From Penicillium oxalicum (lineage: Eukaryota > Ascomycota > Eurotiomycetes > Eurotiales > Aspergillaceae), in the NCBI RefSeq assembly GCF_001723175.1, contig NC_064654.1, forward strand, positions 2,356,001-2,420,000: a stretch of 64,000 nucleotides of DNA, written 5' to 3'. The translations under genes and the position numbers were made by a program. A model generated the notes under the pieces. The model did not search any database and was not told where the DNA came from. It saw nothing but the letters and a program-made list of their open reading frames with translations. The stretch's first letter is position 1, and the number at the start of each line of letters is the position of its first letter. Shown here piece by piece: positions 1 through 11,032 of the stretch.

Positions 1-643
1 TTTGGGAGGGAGTTTTGCAGCCGATTCAAGACACCGTGCCATCCACGATGTAAGTTCTGCCCGTCTTTGGTGCGACCTTGAAGCTAGCGAATGAATCGAA
101 TCTTGTCACAGTGGAGAATATGAAAAGACTTGTGTACAAGCAAGTCTCAATAATGCCCTTTTTTGGTAAAAGCTCTCTAGTAGCTCCATATAGATTCATG
201 CGTAGATGGTATAGATAATTCAGATGGTTGACATTGGACCATGATCCGACTCGTAGCCAAACTTATCAGACTGGCAATCCCAACTCGCCAACCTCGATCC
301 ATTTCGCAAATCATCCACAGATTACATCTCAAGAGGCTTCTATTTCCGGCATCGATCCGGGGTGCAACTCCCCGGCAGGCTTGCACAAGCGATCGTAGCT
401 TGAACTTTCTGCTCGACAAGCAATTCCAAAGCACCCACATTCCATAATTGGGCATACATCAAAAGAAAAGGAGAAAACACGAATCGATCATTGATAGCAT
501 CCACAAATCTTTCACAAGACAAATCCACGAGTCCATGTGCTCTTCAAAACAATTCTGTCCCCACCACATATAACCCCCGTCTTATTCCTCCTCAGATTCC
601 AGAAATCCCCTCCCCCACCATCCTGTTTCTCCCCAATCCACAC
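1..643. other. Left-edge noncoding stretch
   Basis: I see no gene here. Short open frames on both strands overlap each other and show no conserved motif or splice-consistent continuation. The stretch lies downstream of the stop codon of the TMEM14-family gene on the minus strand, so its right part is probably that gene's 3' untranslated region. A gene cut off by the left edge cannot be excluded. Confidence 0.5.
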
Positions 644-1148
644 TCAAACACTCCTCTTCTCCCTCATTGCCAGCCCGAAAACAACCACCCCATACGTCGC
701 CAACACACTCAATCCCATAGGAACCGGCTTCATGGACCGAATCGCGCGCGGGATCGAACTCCCACCCAACACGGTAGAGGCAAGCAGACCGATCTCCTCA
801 CCGTAGGACTGGCCTGCGCGCAGACGCATGTAGCTGAAGAGATAGAGCGCACCGACGGAGAGGCCCGCGACGATAGAGGGGATGGAGCCTGTGCGGGCGA
901 AGCCGATGGCGCCGCCGAGGGAGGTGAGGAGGGAGAGGATGATGGCGGAGTTGGTGGGGAGGTGGGCGGAGGAGGACTGGTGGTGATGCGTGTTAGTATT
1001 TTTATATTTTTCTTGATTTTAGCATTGAGCTTCGAGCTTGGGGTGAGCTGGAAGGGGATAGGATTGGAGTGGATAAAGGGGGGGGGGGGGGGGGGATGAT
1101 AGCTCGAGGAGAGTGAAAGATAGAAAGGGTAGAGGGAAAGATTACCAT
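644..1148 (-). CDS. TMEM14 / UPF0136 family small membrane protein
   Basis: Two exons: 1148-1146 and 976-644, about 112 residues. Exon 1 is only the ATG; it is followed directly by GTAATC. The 169-bp intron carries a C18 run (sense strand) and a TACTAACA branch site just before the CACCACCAG acceptor. Exon 2 opens in phase with a Ser-rich start. The protein matches the TMEM14 pattern: Gly-rich helices (LTSLGGAIGFARTGSIPS, then VAGLSVGALYLFSY), a central GLLAS segment, and KPVPMG before the last helix. Several short transmembrane helices are expected. Animal TMEM14 proteins act in the mitochondrial inner membrane and haem synthesis; the fungal role is unclear. The ATG-only exon is inferred, because no ATG in exon 2 precedes the conserved first helix and the splice signals fit exactly. 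Confidence 0.85.
1078..1095. repeat. G18 homopolymer
   Basis: Eighteen consecutive G on the plus strand (C on the sense strand), inside the single intron of the TMEM14-family gene. It is one of at least eight G or C runs of 17 bases or more in the window. Confidence 0.95.
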
Positions 1149-2199
1149 GTTGAATTGTTGACAAATAGATGGGCAGGATATCAATTGACTCTGAAAAAGC
1201 AAAAAGGTGAAGCAGAGTGGGTTCCAGGTGAAGATGCTCTCGGTGATAATCGGAGAGATTGGAAGAGAAGAGCGGGAAATGGAAGATGGAAAAGCTGTTG
1301 GATCGGAGCTGTGATTGTCTCAAGTCTGGTCCCCGCAGTCGGGTGATTTCCAGCTTGGGAGTTGAGACTCCAGTACAAACAGTACGCTGTTTCTATTGGT
1401 CAGTCTTCCCCGTCACTGGATGCGGATTGAGTCAGGTGATCGTCCTGGGGGGATCCAGTCTCGGAAATTCGGAATCTGCCGAGGCCGAAGTATATCGCAA
1501 AGGTTATTTTTTGTTTGTTCTATTTTGCTTTTTCTATTGGGGTTTATGCTTTTTTTTTTCTCTCGTCTCAGATAACTGTACAACGATCTATTCGGAGAAT
1601 TAGCTACTGACTGTATGCTGACATCAGGGAGATTGATGGATAGGTCCGTTCTGCGAAGATTCCATCGATAGATGTCGGTGTCGGTTTACAATTTTAGGTA
1701 CGATTTGATCCGATTCAATTTAGATCTAGACGGACTGGAACACGCGGAACATGAGGCTATGGATAACTCAGTCTCTAGACTTGAGCATTTCTTAATTTTC
1801 TTTCCAAAAAGAATGCGTAGAAGAATATGGACTTCTCGGTTCTATCTTCAAAAGTGATCAATGTATAGCGTGCCCTCGATTGAAATAGAGAGAGGAGGGG
1901 GAAAACAGCCTTACTCTCGCTCCTCCTTCCAGTAATCTTCATGTTATACCTGATAAAACAAACTCGCGAATGGCATATGGATATCGTCATCAGTTCAGTC
2001 GTTTCCCTTTCCATGCAAAAGCAAAATCAAAAACATCAAACCAGAACGCTCAAACATAAATGTTCATCGTGCATCGTATTGATCGGCGACGTCAATTTTT
2101 CTCGCCAGATTGAGAAGGCAACAAACCACAGGAATCCGTCCTGGTTCATGAACTATGTTGCTGAATTTCTATAGAGGACCCCCACCCGGGCACCAACGC
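1149..2199. other. Intergenic region, promoter of TMEM14-like gene
   Basis: This holds the upstream region of the TMEM14-like gene and the 3' flank of the MFS transporter gene, both on the minus strand. I see no conserved coding sequence. There are T-rich runs near 1505-1560 but no clear repeat. Confidence 0.5.
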
Positions 2200-4352
2200 T
2201 CAGTGTCCTCGAGCAATGATCCTCTTTCCTGAAATGGAACCGTATCTTTTCGAAGCGGGTCTCTTGAACCGATCTTTCTTGGTGTCCGCTTGTTTCACTT
2301 GCTCCGGTGGCTGTACCTGCTCTTCCTGCTGCTCCTGCTGCTCCTCCTCCTTGTTTTGCTCCCGATACGGCCCGTCCTGCTCGACGATCCAGAACGCAGG
2401 AATCACGCTGGTCATTCCAATGGTACCGAGAAGCCACCACGGAAGAATGACGTACCCCTGCTTGATGCCCCAAGAAAAGGCCGCGCCGATCAAAGCAGGG
2501 CCCGCAGCACGACCCAGGGCACTGAGACTGGTCCCGACTCCGTTCAAGGTGCCCAGGACGGACATGCTAGAGGCGGAGTTGGTGAGCAGGATCGTACAGC
2601 AAGGAATACCAAAGATAGTTGCACCAAGCTTGATAAGCATGACGATGAGAACCAAGGGGATTCGAAGCCGCTCGGGGGCAAGTGCGGTGAAAGGTGTGAT
2701 GAAGAAAACGGCGGGCAGGAGAACGGCGGCGACCTTGAAGCATTTCAGAACTCCATAGCGCTTGGCGACGGGCGGGAAGAACATGAATTGGATGACCATC
2801 CCGATGATGCCGATAATCGTGTAGAAAAGGCCGATCTGAGGGGCGTCTGAGAAGAATATTAGAGAGCGATTAGCCTAGTCCCCGTGCATGGAGTCGCTTC
2901 CATGCAGATGCGCAAACCTCCCCGCCGCAATACGGCTAAACTCTTGGGCAAGACTCACCAACACCGAACCCACTGGCAAATTTCAAGGGCAGCTGGACAT
3001 TTGGATCATTCTGCAGATCCTGAACGGGGTAGTGCAAGAATACGGGAAGGACCGAATCGAAGGACATGCCGAGTCCCGAGATGAGAGTATAAGATAAGAG
3101 AACCAGACTGGTCTGCGGCGTGAAGATATCTGACCAGCGTGGTCGAGCATTCTTTGTGGTCTTCTTGTGAGTCAGGGTCTCATCGTTCGGTAACAGCGCG
3201 GTGCGTTCTTCGTCGAGCCCCTGGAATCCATTCCTGTGTCGCCTGCGTGTAGTACAAGGGCTCGTCAATGCCTTGCCCAACGCCAGACCAGGGTCATACT
3301 GGCCCTTCTTGGCCTCGAGTGTCTCCTCAAGGAAGAGGAACCCCGTCGTGATTCCGACGAGGAAAAAGCACGCAGAGGCCAGATTAGGCAGAGCGAATGG
3401 ATACCGTTCGAAAAATTGAATGCCTCCGAACAGATCAGGGTGCTTCTCGGCCGGGCGCGCCAATGCACCACCGAAGGCAGGCCCGAAGATACTGCCAATC
3501 GTCCAGACCAGCGGCATCAGACTGAATGCACGGGGCTGGAGCTCTCGTTGCGGTACGATCTCGGCTACCATTGTGCGCAAGATGCCCACGTTGCCGTTCA
3601 TCAGGCCAAACAGGGATCGTGAAATGATCACCATGGCCAGCGTTTGTGACATCCCCAGCATGATGGAGATCACCATGGTACAGGCCAATCCAAACAAGAT
3701 CACCGGTTTGCGGCCCACGTGGTCGGACAAAGTCCCCCATGGCACGGCCATGATGGCCTGACAAACTGATGCGACCGCGGAGGAGATGCCCACCCACTTG
3801 GCAACCTCGGTCTTTTGCACCCCCACATACTCAATCAACTCTGGCTGCAAGGAGAACACAAACGTTAGATAAATGGTCATAGGTCACAGCATCAGAGGGA
3901 AACGGATCAATGGTCCATGTAGAGACAAGCTTTCCGGCAGCACTCGAGAAGTTCGAGGGCTCAACGAATGATGGAACCCACTCGGCCGATCCTCTATGAG
4001 TCAGACACATACCAAATACGGCAAGACAGAAGTGAAGACGACTGCATTTCAGGAACTCGGATTAGCTTTGGTTCAGATTGCTCATTGACATCCAGTCCCC
4101 CAGCTTGTTGGGCTCTTTGGTTTAGAGGGAGGATGAGCTGAGTGCCCAACGCAGGCATCTGGAACGGACCGCACGAATATGAGTAAACGTACTTGGCTCG
4201 GCAAAGCGACATATTGCTATGAGATCAGATTAACATCGACATTCCCATAGTGAAGCAACGCCTCCTTTCTATTGTGGAGACGTGAATAATAAAAATAAAT
4301 GTGACATACAAAGTATGACCAGCTGCCGCACGGGAAGTTTGGCTGCTTTCAT
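2200..4352 (-). CDS. MFS transporter, DHA1 / ZIFL-like (yeast YCR023C type)
   Basis: Five exons: 4352-4310, 4216-4193, 4041-4013, 3844-2959 and 2846-2200, giving about 542 residues. The first three exons are very short (43, 24 and 29 nt), yet each junction restores the family sequence (LPVRQLVIL, ICRFAEP, VFTSVLPYL). The start ATG has an in-frame TAA a few codons upstream. MFS motif A is visible as GTLSDHVGRK, and about twelve membrane helices are expected, with a charged central loop (ERTALLPNDE region) and an acidic, Gln-rich tail. Proteins of this type are plasma- or vacuolar-membrane proton antiporters or symporters; the substrate cannot be read from sequence. The leader just upstream is purine-rich (GAGAAAGAGA and GAGT repeats near 4483-4520). 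The next-nearest reading is a multidrug-type transporter of the same superfamily. Confidence 0.9.
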
Positions 4353-5781
4353 CTTTCTGGAACTTTTTTTTCTTCCTCGCTCTTATCGGAATTTGTTCCG
4401 ACCAAGCTGAACTTGAAGACGGTGGTCCTTTTTCGACGCTGCACAAATAGTTCACCGAATAGACGAGAAAATGCGAGCGCGGAGAAAGAGAAAGAGAGTG
4501 TGAGTGAGTGAGAGTGAGTCAACCTAAACGGAGAGGGTTATTTACGAGAAAGAGAGCAGTAAGAAAGAGAAGAAGAGGAACGGAGATTTTGATCTGGGAC
4601 TAAAACTCCGAGTCTCGACTGTACGTGATCGGCGATTGACTCAAGGGTCCGAGCCGCTGCCTGACCGGTGCCGAGTCATGTTTTTCTTTCCATTTTTTTC
4701 CCAGCGTGTATTTATACTTTCCATCACGACGGCAAAGAGTGACCAGTGACTGGTTGACTATAGGATGACTCTGCAGTATGCACACATACTCCAATAGTGC
4801 TCTATGTATGCCCATCTTTCATACCCACGTCCACGGAAATCCGATTACCTTGTCGATCTCGGAAATGTCAGTAATGTCTGCAACGTACATTGTGCACAGA
4901 CTGGAAAAGACATGATTCACAGAAGAGGGACGAGGGCAGCACTAGACCACAAAGTATACTTAACCCCCCACCCGGCCCTCTCATGACAACTCTCTCCTCC
5001 AAGGAAGAACCTCGGTGACTGACAACTATTCCACTCAGAGAGTCTATCTTTCAGCCTCCTCTCTTTCCCGTCAATTCAAATCACACATCGCCCTTGAAAA
5101 GAACTTACCCACGGCTCTCGGCAAAAAGGGCGCCTCCACCTCGGCGGAGTTTGGGTGGGGCCGCGTGGGGTCGAACTTGGCCGTTGGGGAACTGGGTATA
5201 CATGTACTTGGTACTGAATTAAGTTGGTAGTGACTACGGTACAGGGTACAGGAGATTGATAAATTCGACCTTATGAGAAAGAGTAGCATGTACAGTCTGT
5301 TCCCAGCCACGAGTACATACTAGTAATAAGGCTAGATTGGGTCAGCGGGGCGATCGAACGGAGTCCGAAGAATTGCAGCGGAGAGCAGGGTTCTTGACCG
5401 TCGATCTCACGAGTAAAACATCCATGTACAGTCAAGACCGATCAGATGACAGTGGAGGGCTGCTGGCTACAAGAGTAACAGTGCTCCCTTCTAGATCTGC
5501 ACGCAACATTTACAAAAGACCAATATGGGGGAAGAAAGCGGGCCGTTAGAGGGTTTTGTGAACTTCTTTGTGCTACCTGATCAGCAACTACATCGGTACC
5601 AGGACCCCGCTCAGGGTGGTGTGAAACCGCATGTGCACTGTGCAATCGACCGAGGAGGAATGATTGAGTGGAGTGATACCTATTGCCCTCCTCTTTACTT
5701 ACTCATCGACACTTTTGCTTTCCAGTCTGGGGACGGTGAGTGAGATTTCTCTCAACATGTGTCAGAAAATATACAACTCGG
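4353..5781. other. Intergenic region between MFS and M28 peptidase genes
   Basis: No supported gene. The part near 4440-4570 is purine-rich (GAGA, GAGT repeats) and is likely the promoter or leader of the MFS gene. Around 5200-5300 there are several GTAC-containing short palindromes. The right end is the 3' flank of the M28 peptidase gene. Confidence 0.5.
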
Positions 5782-8251
5782 CTACACCAGCAGCTTGGTG
5801 GCAGCACCGATCCGTTCCTGGATGATGCGACTCCATTTCTGTATAGACCCAACACAGATGCACAGTCAGTCAAGCAAGTCTCATTCAAGAGAACTCGTAT
5901 GGGAAGAAAGATTGCCGCTTACCTTGGCATTTTCCACATCCCCGGCATCGAAACTCTCCACCAGCCCCGGGTAGGTGGCCCCAGAGTAACCAGTCCACAC
6001 ACCGGGGGCAAAGACCACGTGCTTGAACCAGTTGCGTCCGTCCAGTCCAGGCTGATACAGGAAGGCACGCTCGATGTTCTTATACTTGTCGTTGGCGCCG
6101 CGGATCAAGAAATACAGCCGAACCTTCTTCCACCACTGGTACCACGGCACTTCCTCGCCCAGGTCCGCGGCCAACGCGGCGGTGTACGCGTCGAATGCGT
6201 TCGCGGCCGCTTGAAAGTTGGAGATCTCCCGCTTCAAATTGTCAAGGTCAAACTGGACATCCGTGGGCAACTTCTTGGCACCCGACTCGATCTGTTTCAG
6301 GTAAGCGTCGAGTCCGTCGGCGTAGTCACTGGCACTAAAGGCGATGACCGGCGTTTCCACCAGCCGAGCGGCGGCGAGCGCCCAGAGCTTGGTCGTGGCG
6401 AGGTGATAAGACCAGTTGCGGTCTCCAAACTTCTCCATCCACGCAAAACTATCGTAGTTGGAGTGGTAGTGGTAAACAGGGTCATTCTTGCCACGGTCGA
6501 ATCCAAAATTCAGACACGGAACTCCTGCAAAATCTTGAAAGGCCGTAAAGTCACTGCCACTGCCCATGGTGTGAATGCGACCATCCCAGACGTCACGAAC
6601 GGTTTGACCAGGAATGGTCTGGTTGGGATGCGATACTAGGCTGGCCACATCATATAGAACCTGATTCAATAAGGGCGCCGCTGCAGGGCCAAAGTCGGTA
6701 CCAGAAGCAGCCACATCAACATTGAGATAGGCGACGGTGGCCTTGGAAAGCCATGGCAGATTCTCCTCCACCCATTCGGTCGACCCGAGCAGCCCGTATT
6801 CTTCACCATCCCAGCTGGCAAAGACAATGGTGCGCAGTGGCTTCCAGCCGGCTTTGAGGGCCTCGCCAAAGCTGCGAATTACCTCATTCATGGCGGCAGA
6901 GCCGCTGTTGGGGTCTCCAGCTCCACCAGCGATCCATGCATCGCGGTGGTTTCCAAGGATCACCACCTCATCGGGAATGGTACCTTTCAAAACTCCAATA
7001 ACGTTCCACAAGGGGGTGGTGACATACTGCTGCTGGTTGTCGAGGTTGATGACGACACCTTCCGGAGATGGTCCGATGTTGTACTCGACGCCCTTGTGGC
7101 CGAGAGCGCCCCCTTGCCAATACTCGTTAAAGTCTGTGGCCCGGGGCCCATGTCCATTCAGTGCCTTCAAAAAGGGAACAACTTCCTTGTAAGAGATCGG
7201 AAGCGACGGAATAGATGGAATAAAGCCTTGGGGATCCTGACGTTCGCAATCAGGTTTTGACGGATAGCCCGGCGTGGTGGGATCTCCAGGAGCGATACCT
7301 GGGGATTATCGTGTGAGTGATGCGTTCATTTTCGAGGGTGAGGACATTATACATACTCAAGAATTGCGTACTACCTCTCTGAATAGCACTCGGGTTGCGG
7401 GCTGGGCCGTTAGGATAAGCTTCGTACCCGTTCTCCTCGGTGATCTCGCCATCCTGTTGAGGATCATCGTAGATCAAAACACCCACCATACCCAGTTCCT
7501 GGGCTCGCTTAACCTTCAAGCCCCGGAAGTTTCGGCCATACTTCACGATAGCGATCTTGCCCTCCAAGGTCACGTTGGCATTCACCAAATCCTCGAAATC
7601 CCAGTAGGTGCCGAAGTTGGCAAACACAAACTGAGCAGTGACATTACCACTGGCCGAATAACCATGGAATACGGGCACCCGATCGGGCAGGCTTGAAGTA
7701 GGATCCTCGGCCAACACATCCTCTTCCAATGTTGCTTCAAATGTGACTTCGGTGTCATGCTTCGACTGCTTCAAGAGAGCCAGCCGATGACTGAGCGGGT
7801 AATTCAGGTAAACATCGTAAGATGCAAGGCTGGTATCCTCAATGCCAAATTCCTTCCACTTTTGCATTGTCCAGAGGGCCTGGCTGAGGTTCTTGCCAGC
7901 CAAGTGAGGACCAGCGGTATAGTACTCGCTCCATTCACGGGTCTTTGCCGCAGAAGGGGTGTCCAGAAGAATCCGCTCAAGCTGATCCAGCGATAACCCA
8001 TTACCCTGAGGCCAATCGGCATGAGGAAATGGGTTGGCGCCTGGAAAGTAGGACCAAATAGAGCCATGTTCGCGGGGGAGAACTGCGGACGGGATCAAGA
8101 ACAGTATGACGACAATCACCAGCAAAGCGCCAAGTAAATATGTACAAATTTGGCGAACGGCATAGTGCGGGTATCGCGGACGTCGCGGTGCAACATGAAC
8201 CTCGAGTAGAGGCGAGGTCTCTGAAAATGCCATGTCTTTTTTCTCCCTCAT
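5782..8251 (-). CDS. Glutamate carboxypeptidase II-like M28B metallopeptidase (Vps70/Tre type)
   Basis: Three exons: 8251-7357, 7298-5923 and 5838-5782, about 775 residues. It is a type II membrane protein: a short cytosolic tail with an acidic dileucine signal (ETSPLL), one membrane helix at about residues 36-57, then a PA domain (FANFGTYWDF, GKIAIVKYGRNFRG), the M28 peptidase domain and a C-terminal dimerisation domain. The di-zinc ligands of the family are all visible: His416 (GNHRDAW), Asp427 (GDPNSG), Glu465 next to catalytic Glu464 (WDGEEYG), Asp493 (LNVD) and His577 (YHSNYD). It is therefore probably an active zinc peptidase trimming C-terminal residues. The dileucine signal suggests vacuolar-membrane delivery; this is inference. 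A second ATG at 8233 is an equally good start. The 58-bp first intron has two possible in-frame donors 18 nt apart; the downstream one (GTATGT) restores the conserved RGSxQxxSIAPGD segment. Confidence 0.93.
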
Positions 8252-8725
8252 GTTGGATGAAGAATGGAGGAGAACAAAACAGTGGGCAATTGGAGAAACG
8301 CTGATGACGGGTTCCCGATCTATCAGCTCTTCTCCGCACTTTATCGCGTTATCGGCTTACTAAATACCATACGCCGCCGCGGGCGGCATGACCCGCAATG
8401 AGACCCATCCATTTTCCCGATCCGAGCTTCCTTCGTCACTGATGGACGATATGTGATCTAATATCCTCACGTAGTCTGACTAGATGTTATGAACAGTCCC
8501 TCGAGGATATATAGAAAGTCGTGTTGATCGACGGATGTAAATGCAGCTTTGTGGTATCAGAAATAAGGTCCTGTCCATATACAATCGCTAAACCATGGCG
8601 ACGAAAAAAGAAGACTCAAAAAAAGAAATAGAAAAAGTGATCATCGGCCAATGACCAAATGAGTTACCCCAACAGAATACTCCAATCCCAGTTGGGGTCT
8701 CGGGTCTGAACGCCAAGCTCTCGAA
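8252..8725. other. Intergenic region upstream of M28 peptidase gene
   Basis: Promoter of the M28B peptidase gene and 3' flank of the Rtc4-family gene, which run in the same direction. I see no other feature than A-rich stretches near 8600-8640. Confidence 0.5.
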
Positions 8726-10388
8726 TCAAATGCCATCTTCAAAAGACGCCGCGAGATCATCCGGTATGGGTATATCATCATCTGTTGCAGGATTCATCTT
8801 CTCACCGAGTCCGATACTCTCACGAAGAATCTGACGAGCAGCATCATCGCTCACCCTCATGTCCTCTTTAACGAGACGAACAGCAAGTTCAGGAACTAGC
8901 ACAGATTGTGTGTAGCCCACCACGCCTGCCTGTTTCACAATGCGATCGGACGTAGCTAGACGGCGAAGTTTGACAGCAAAACGATCGGTGAGCGCCTGCA
9001 GCCTGTATGTGTTTTTTTTTTGTTGAGATTAGCAAGACGCCGCGTGGAGTGGGAATGATTTGAGTCTGTGGCTCTTCTTACATCTTTCCGGACCCCTTTG
9101 TCCCATAGTAACCGCAAGATATGGTTTCGATGCCATCTCCAGCAAGAGTCAGGCGAAAGTTTTGCGCTTGACCTGTCTTGAGCGTTTCCTCCAGAATGTT
9201 GCGGTAGTACGAAGTGCAATCCGGAATGAGCAGTCTTTCGAGCGAGGCGAAGTGTGTCTGAATCCGCCGGTCAAATGTGTCCCAGTTAATACTTGGGAGT
9301 CCCTGTGCTTCCCATTCCTTTTCAACAGAACCTTGCTGGTGGGAGGCACAGAACCTCTCTTGCTCCCGGACGCGCTGTTTCGGCTGAGCAAGGAAGAGCT
9401 CAAGCTGTTGAGGATCAACCTCTTTCTTGCACATCGGACACAATGCTGGCCGTGGCTCGTCGGGTTCGGACGCTAAAGAGCTCGGTGGGGAGCTGAGAGA
9501 TGAGAGACCAGAATCATCATCTTCATCCAAGTCAAGCGATAGAGGCTCTTTGAACGAGGAGATGGCAAAAGAAGAGTCGGGGTTAGAATCAATAGGCGGG
9601 GTCGTAGAGATTTTCGATCCCGACGAAGATTGCGCCAACTTGGGAGACGAAGGCTTGAGTTTCCTGGTAGCTGACATGCCACCGTCGGTGGTGCTGCTCC
9701 CCGTTTTATCGGTATTCTCCTTTCTCGAGTCTTTATAATCGGAGCTTTCAGACTGTGATGAGCCCATCCCAGGACTTGCAGACGGTCGAGCGACATATTT
9801 GGGGACTCTGATCTTGGGATTTGACCCGTACATGTTGCGCTTGACACGTTTGGACCTTTGGGATGACTGTGATCTCCAGGATGAGTGAAAAACTAGAGAC
9901 TCGCCATCGCTCTCATTCGCGACATCCCTACCCCTGCCCGAACGCTTTTTTTCTTCGTATGTCTCCAGCGCTGGTCTCTTCTTCGGGATCTGGAAGTCAA
10001 GATCCCGGTCGCTAATTTCTTCCTCAGTTGAAAGAGGCTCATCGTCAATCGCGGGCTCCCTGGTGACTTTGAATCGAGCATGGTCTCCAATGGACGAATT
10101 GGGTCCCAATGGCGTTGAATCTTGTGTCTTGGAAGTGCTTTTTCGAGCGTCCAGTAATTCAAACTCGGATTCGGAAAGCATATCGGCGGAATCGAGGTCA
10201 CTCAGTTCTTCCGCATCACTGGAGAGGGACAGCGCCTGTACCGCAGAATCGGATGTGTCGGGTTTCGGTCCATTCTCCTTCTCTTTCGGCTTATTGAAGG
10301 TGGACAGCAAGTGTCCCCCCAAGTTGGCCCTCTTCAGCCCAGCGGCTGCTCGGTAACTCGAGTCAACATTTCCTCCATGAGGCCGCAT
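8726..10388 (-). CDS. Rtc4-family protein (restriction of telomere capping 4-like)
   Basis: Two exons, 10388-9082 and 9002-8726, about 527 residues. The 79-bp intron interrupts an ATG codon (AT|G), and the acceptor follows a CTAAT branch site and a T-run (sense A-run). The first 300 residues are low-complexity: Ser/Asp/Glu-rich, with basic patches such as KKRPALE and SKRVKR that may act as nuclear signals. A CPMCKK pair (Cys317, Cys320) opens the conserved C-terminal RTC4-like domain, which ends with the typical YTQSVLVPELAVRL and VKEDM.VSDDAAR segments. Yeast Rtc4 affects telomere capping and is nuclear and cytoplasmic; its biochemical activity is unknown, so only family membership is claimed. 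The acidic, probably disordered N-terminus is usual in filamentous-fungal members. Confidence 0.85.
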
Positions 10389-11032
10389 TCTTGAAAAGTC
10401 GCAAACTGACCAGCAGCTGAATAATGCTGGGAGAAGGCCCGCGACGGCAGAGATCCGTGGTCTGACGTGCGATCCAAGGGGGTGGGGGGAGGCTATGGTT
10501 CGGTGTCGCGTCGATCAAGCGCTGATGCCGGACTGCAGGGATCAGGACAAGTGACGATCTAGAGCCGACTGCGGTTCAATGCCACCACGAGGGGCCTCGA
10601 CTCTCGAAGTTTGGTGAAAAGGGCGAAGGACGATTGCGTGTGAGGGGAACACGCGTGACACGCGGCGACAAAGAGAGCGCCCCACAGTGCGAACTGCGGA
10701 GGTCAGACTGACAGAGAAAAGACCTGAGCAGAACGCAAGGAGCAAACCTACTCCAGGACACCTCACCAAATCACCAACCGATAAAAATGCCGCGGAAATT
10801 ACATGATTTATTCAAAATTGATGAAAAAGGTCTCTTCATCGTCCAGATCTAATTCGAGGTCTCGGAATACCTGTTCAGGGCGGAAAAAGAAGATGACCAG
10901 ATTAAGGATTTGAATCTATATACAGTTTACCCGTCTAGTTCTCGTGATGTGTACACAGTGCAAAACTCCTCTGGGCCCGAGAAGCAAGCCCTGAACAATA
11001 AAAAGCACGAGGCATGCCATATAACAGCCACA
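10389..11032. other. Intergenic region upstream of Rtc4-like gene
   Basis: GC-rich stretch between two minus-strand genes. Open frames around 10540-10770 lack motifs and overlap in several frames, so I treat the stretch as promoter or leader of the Rtc4-like gene plus the 3' flank of the DUF726 gene. Confidence 0.5.
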
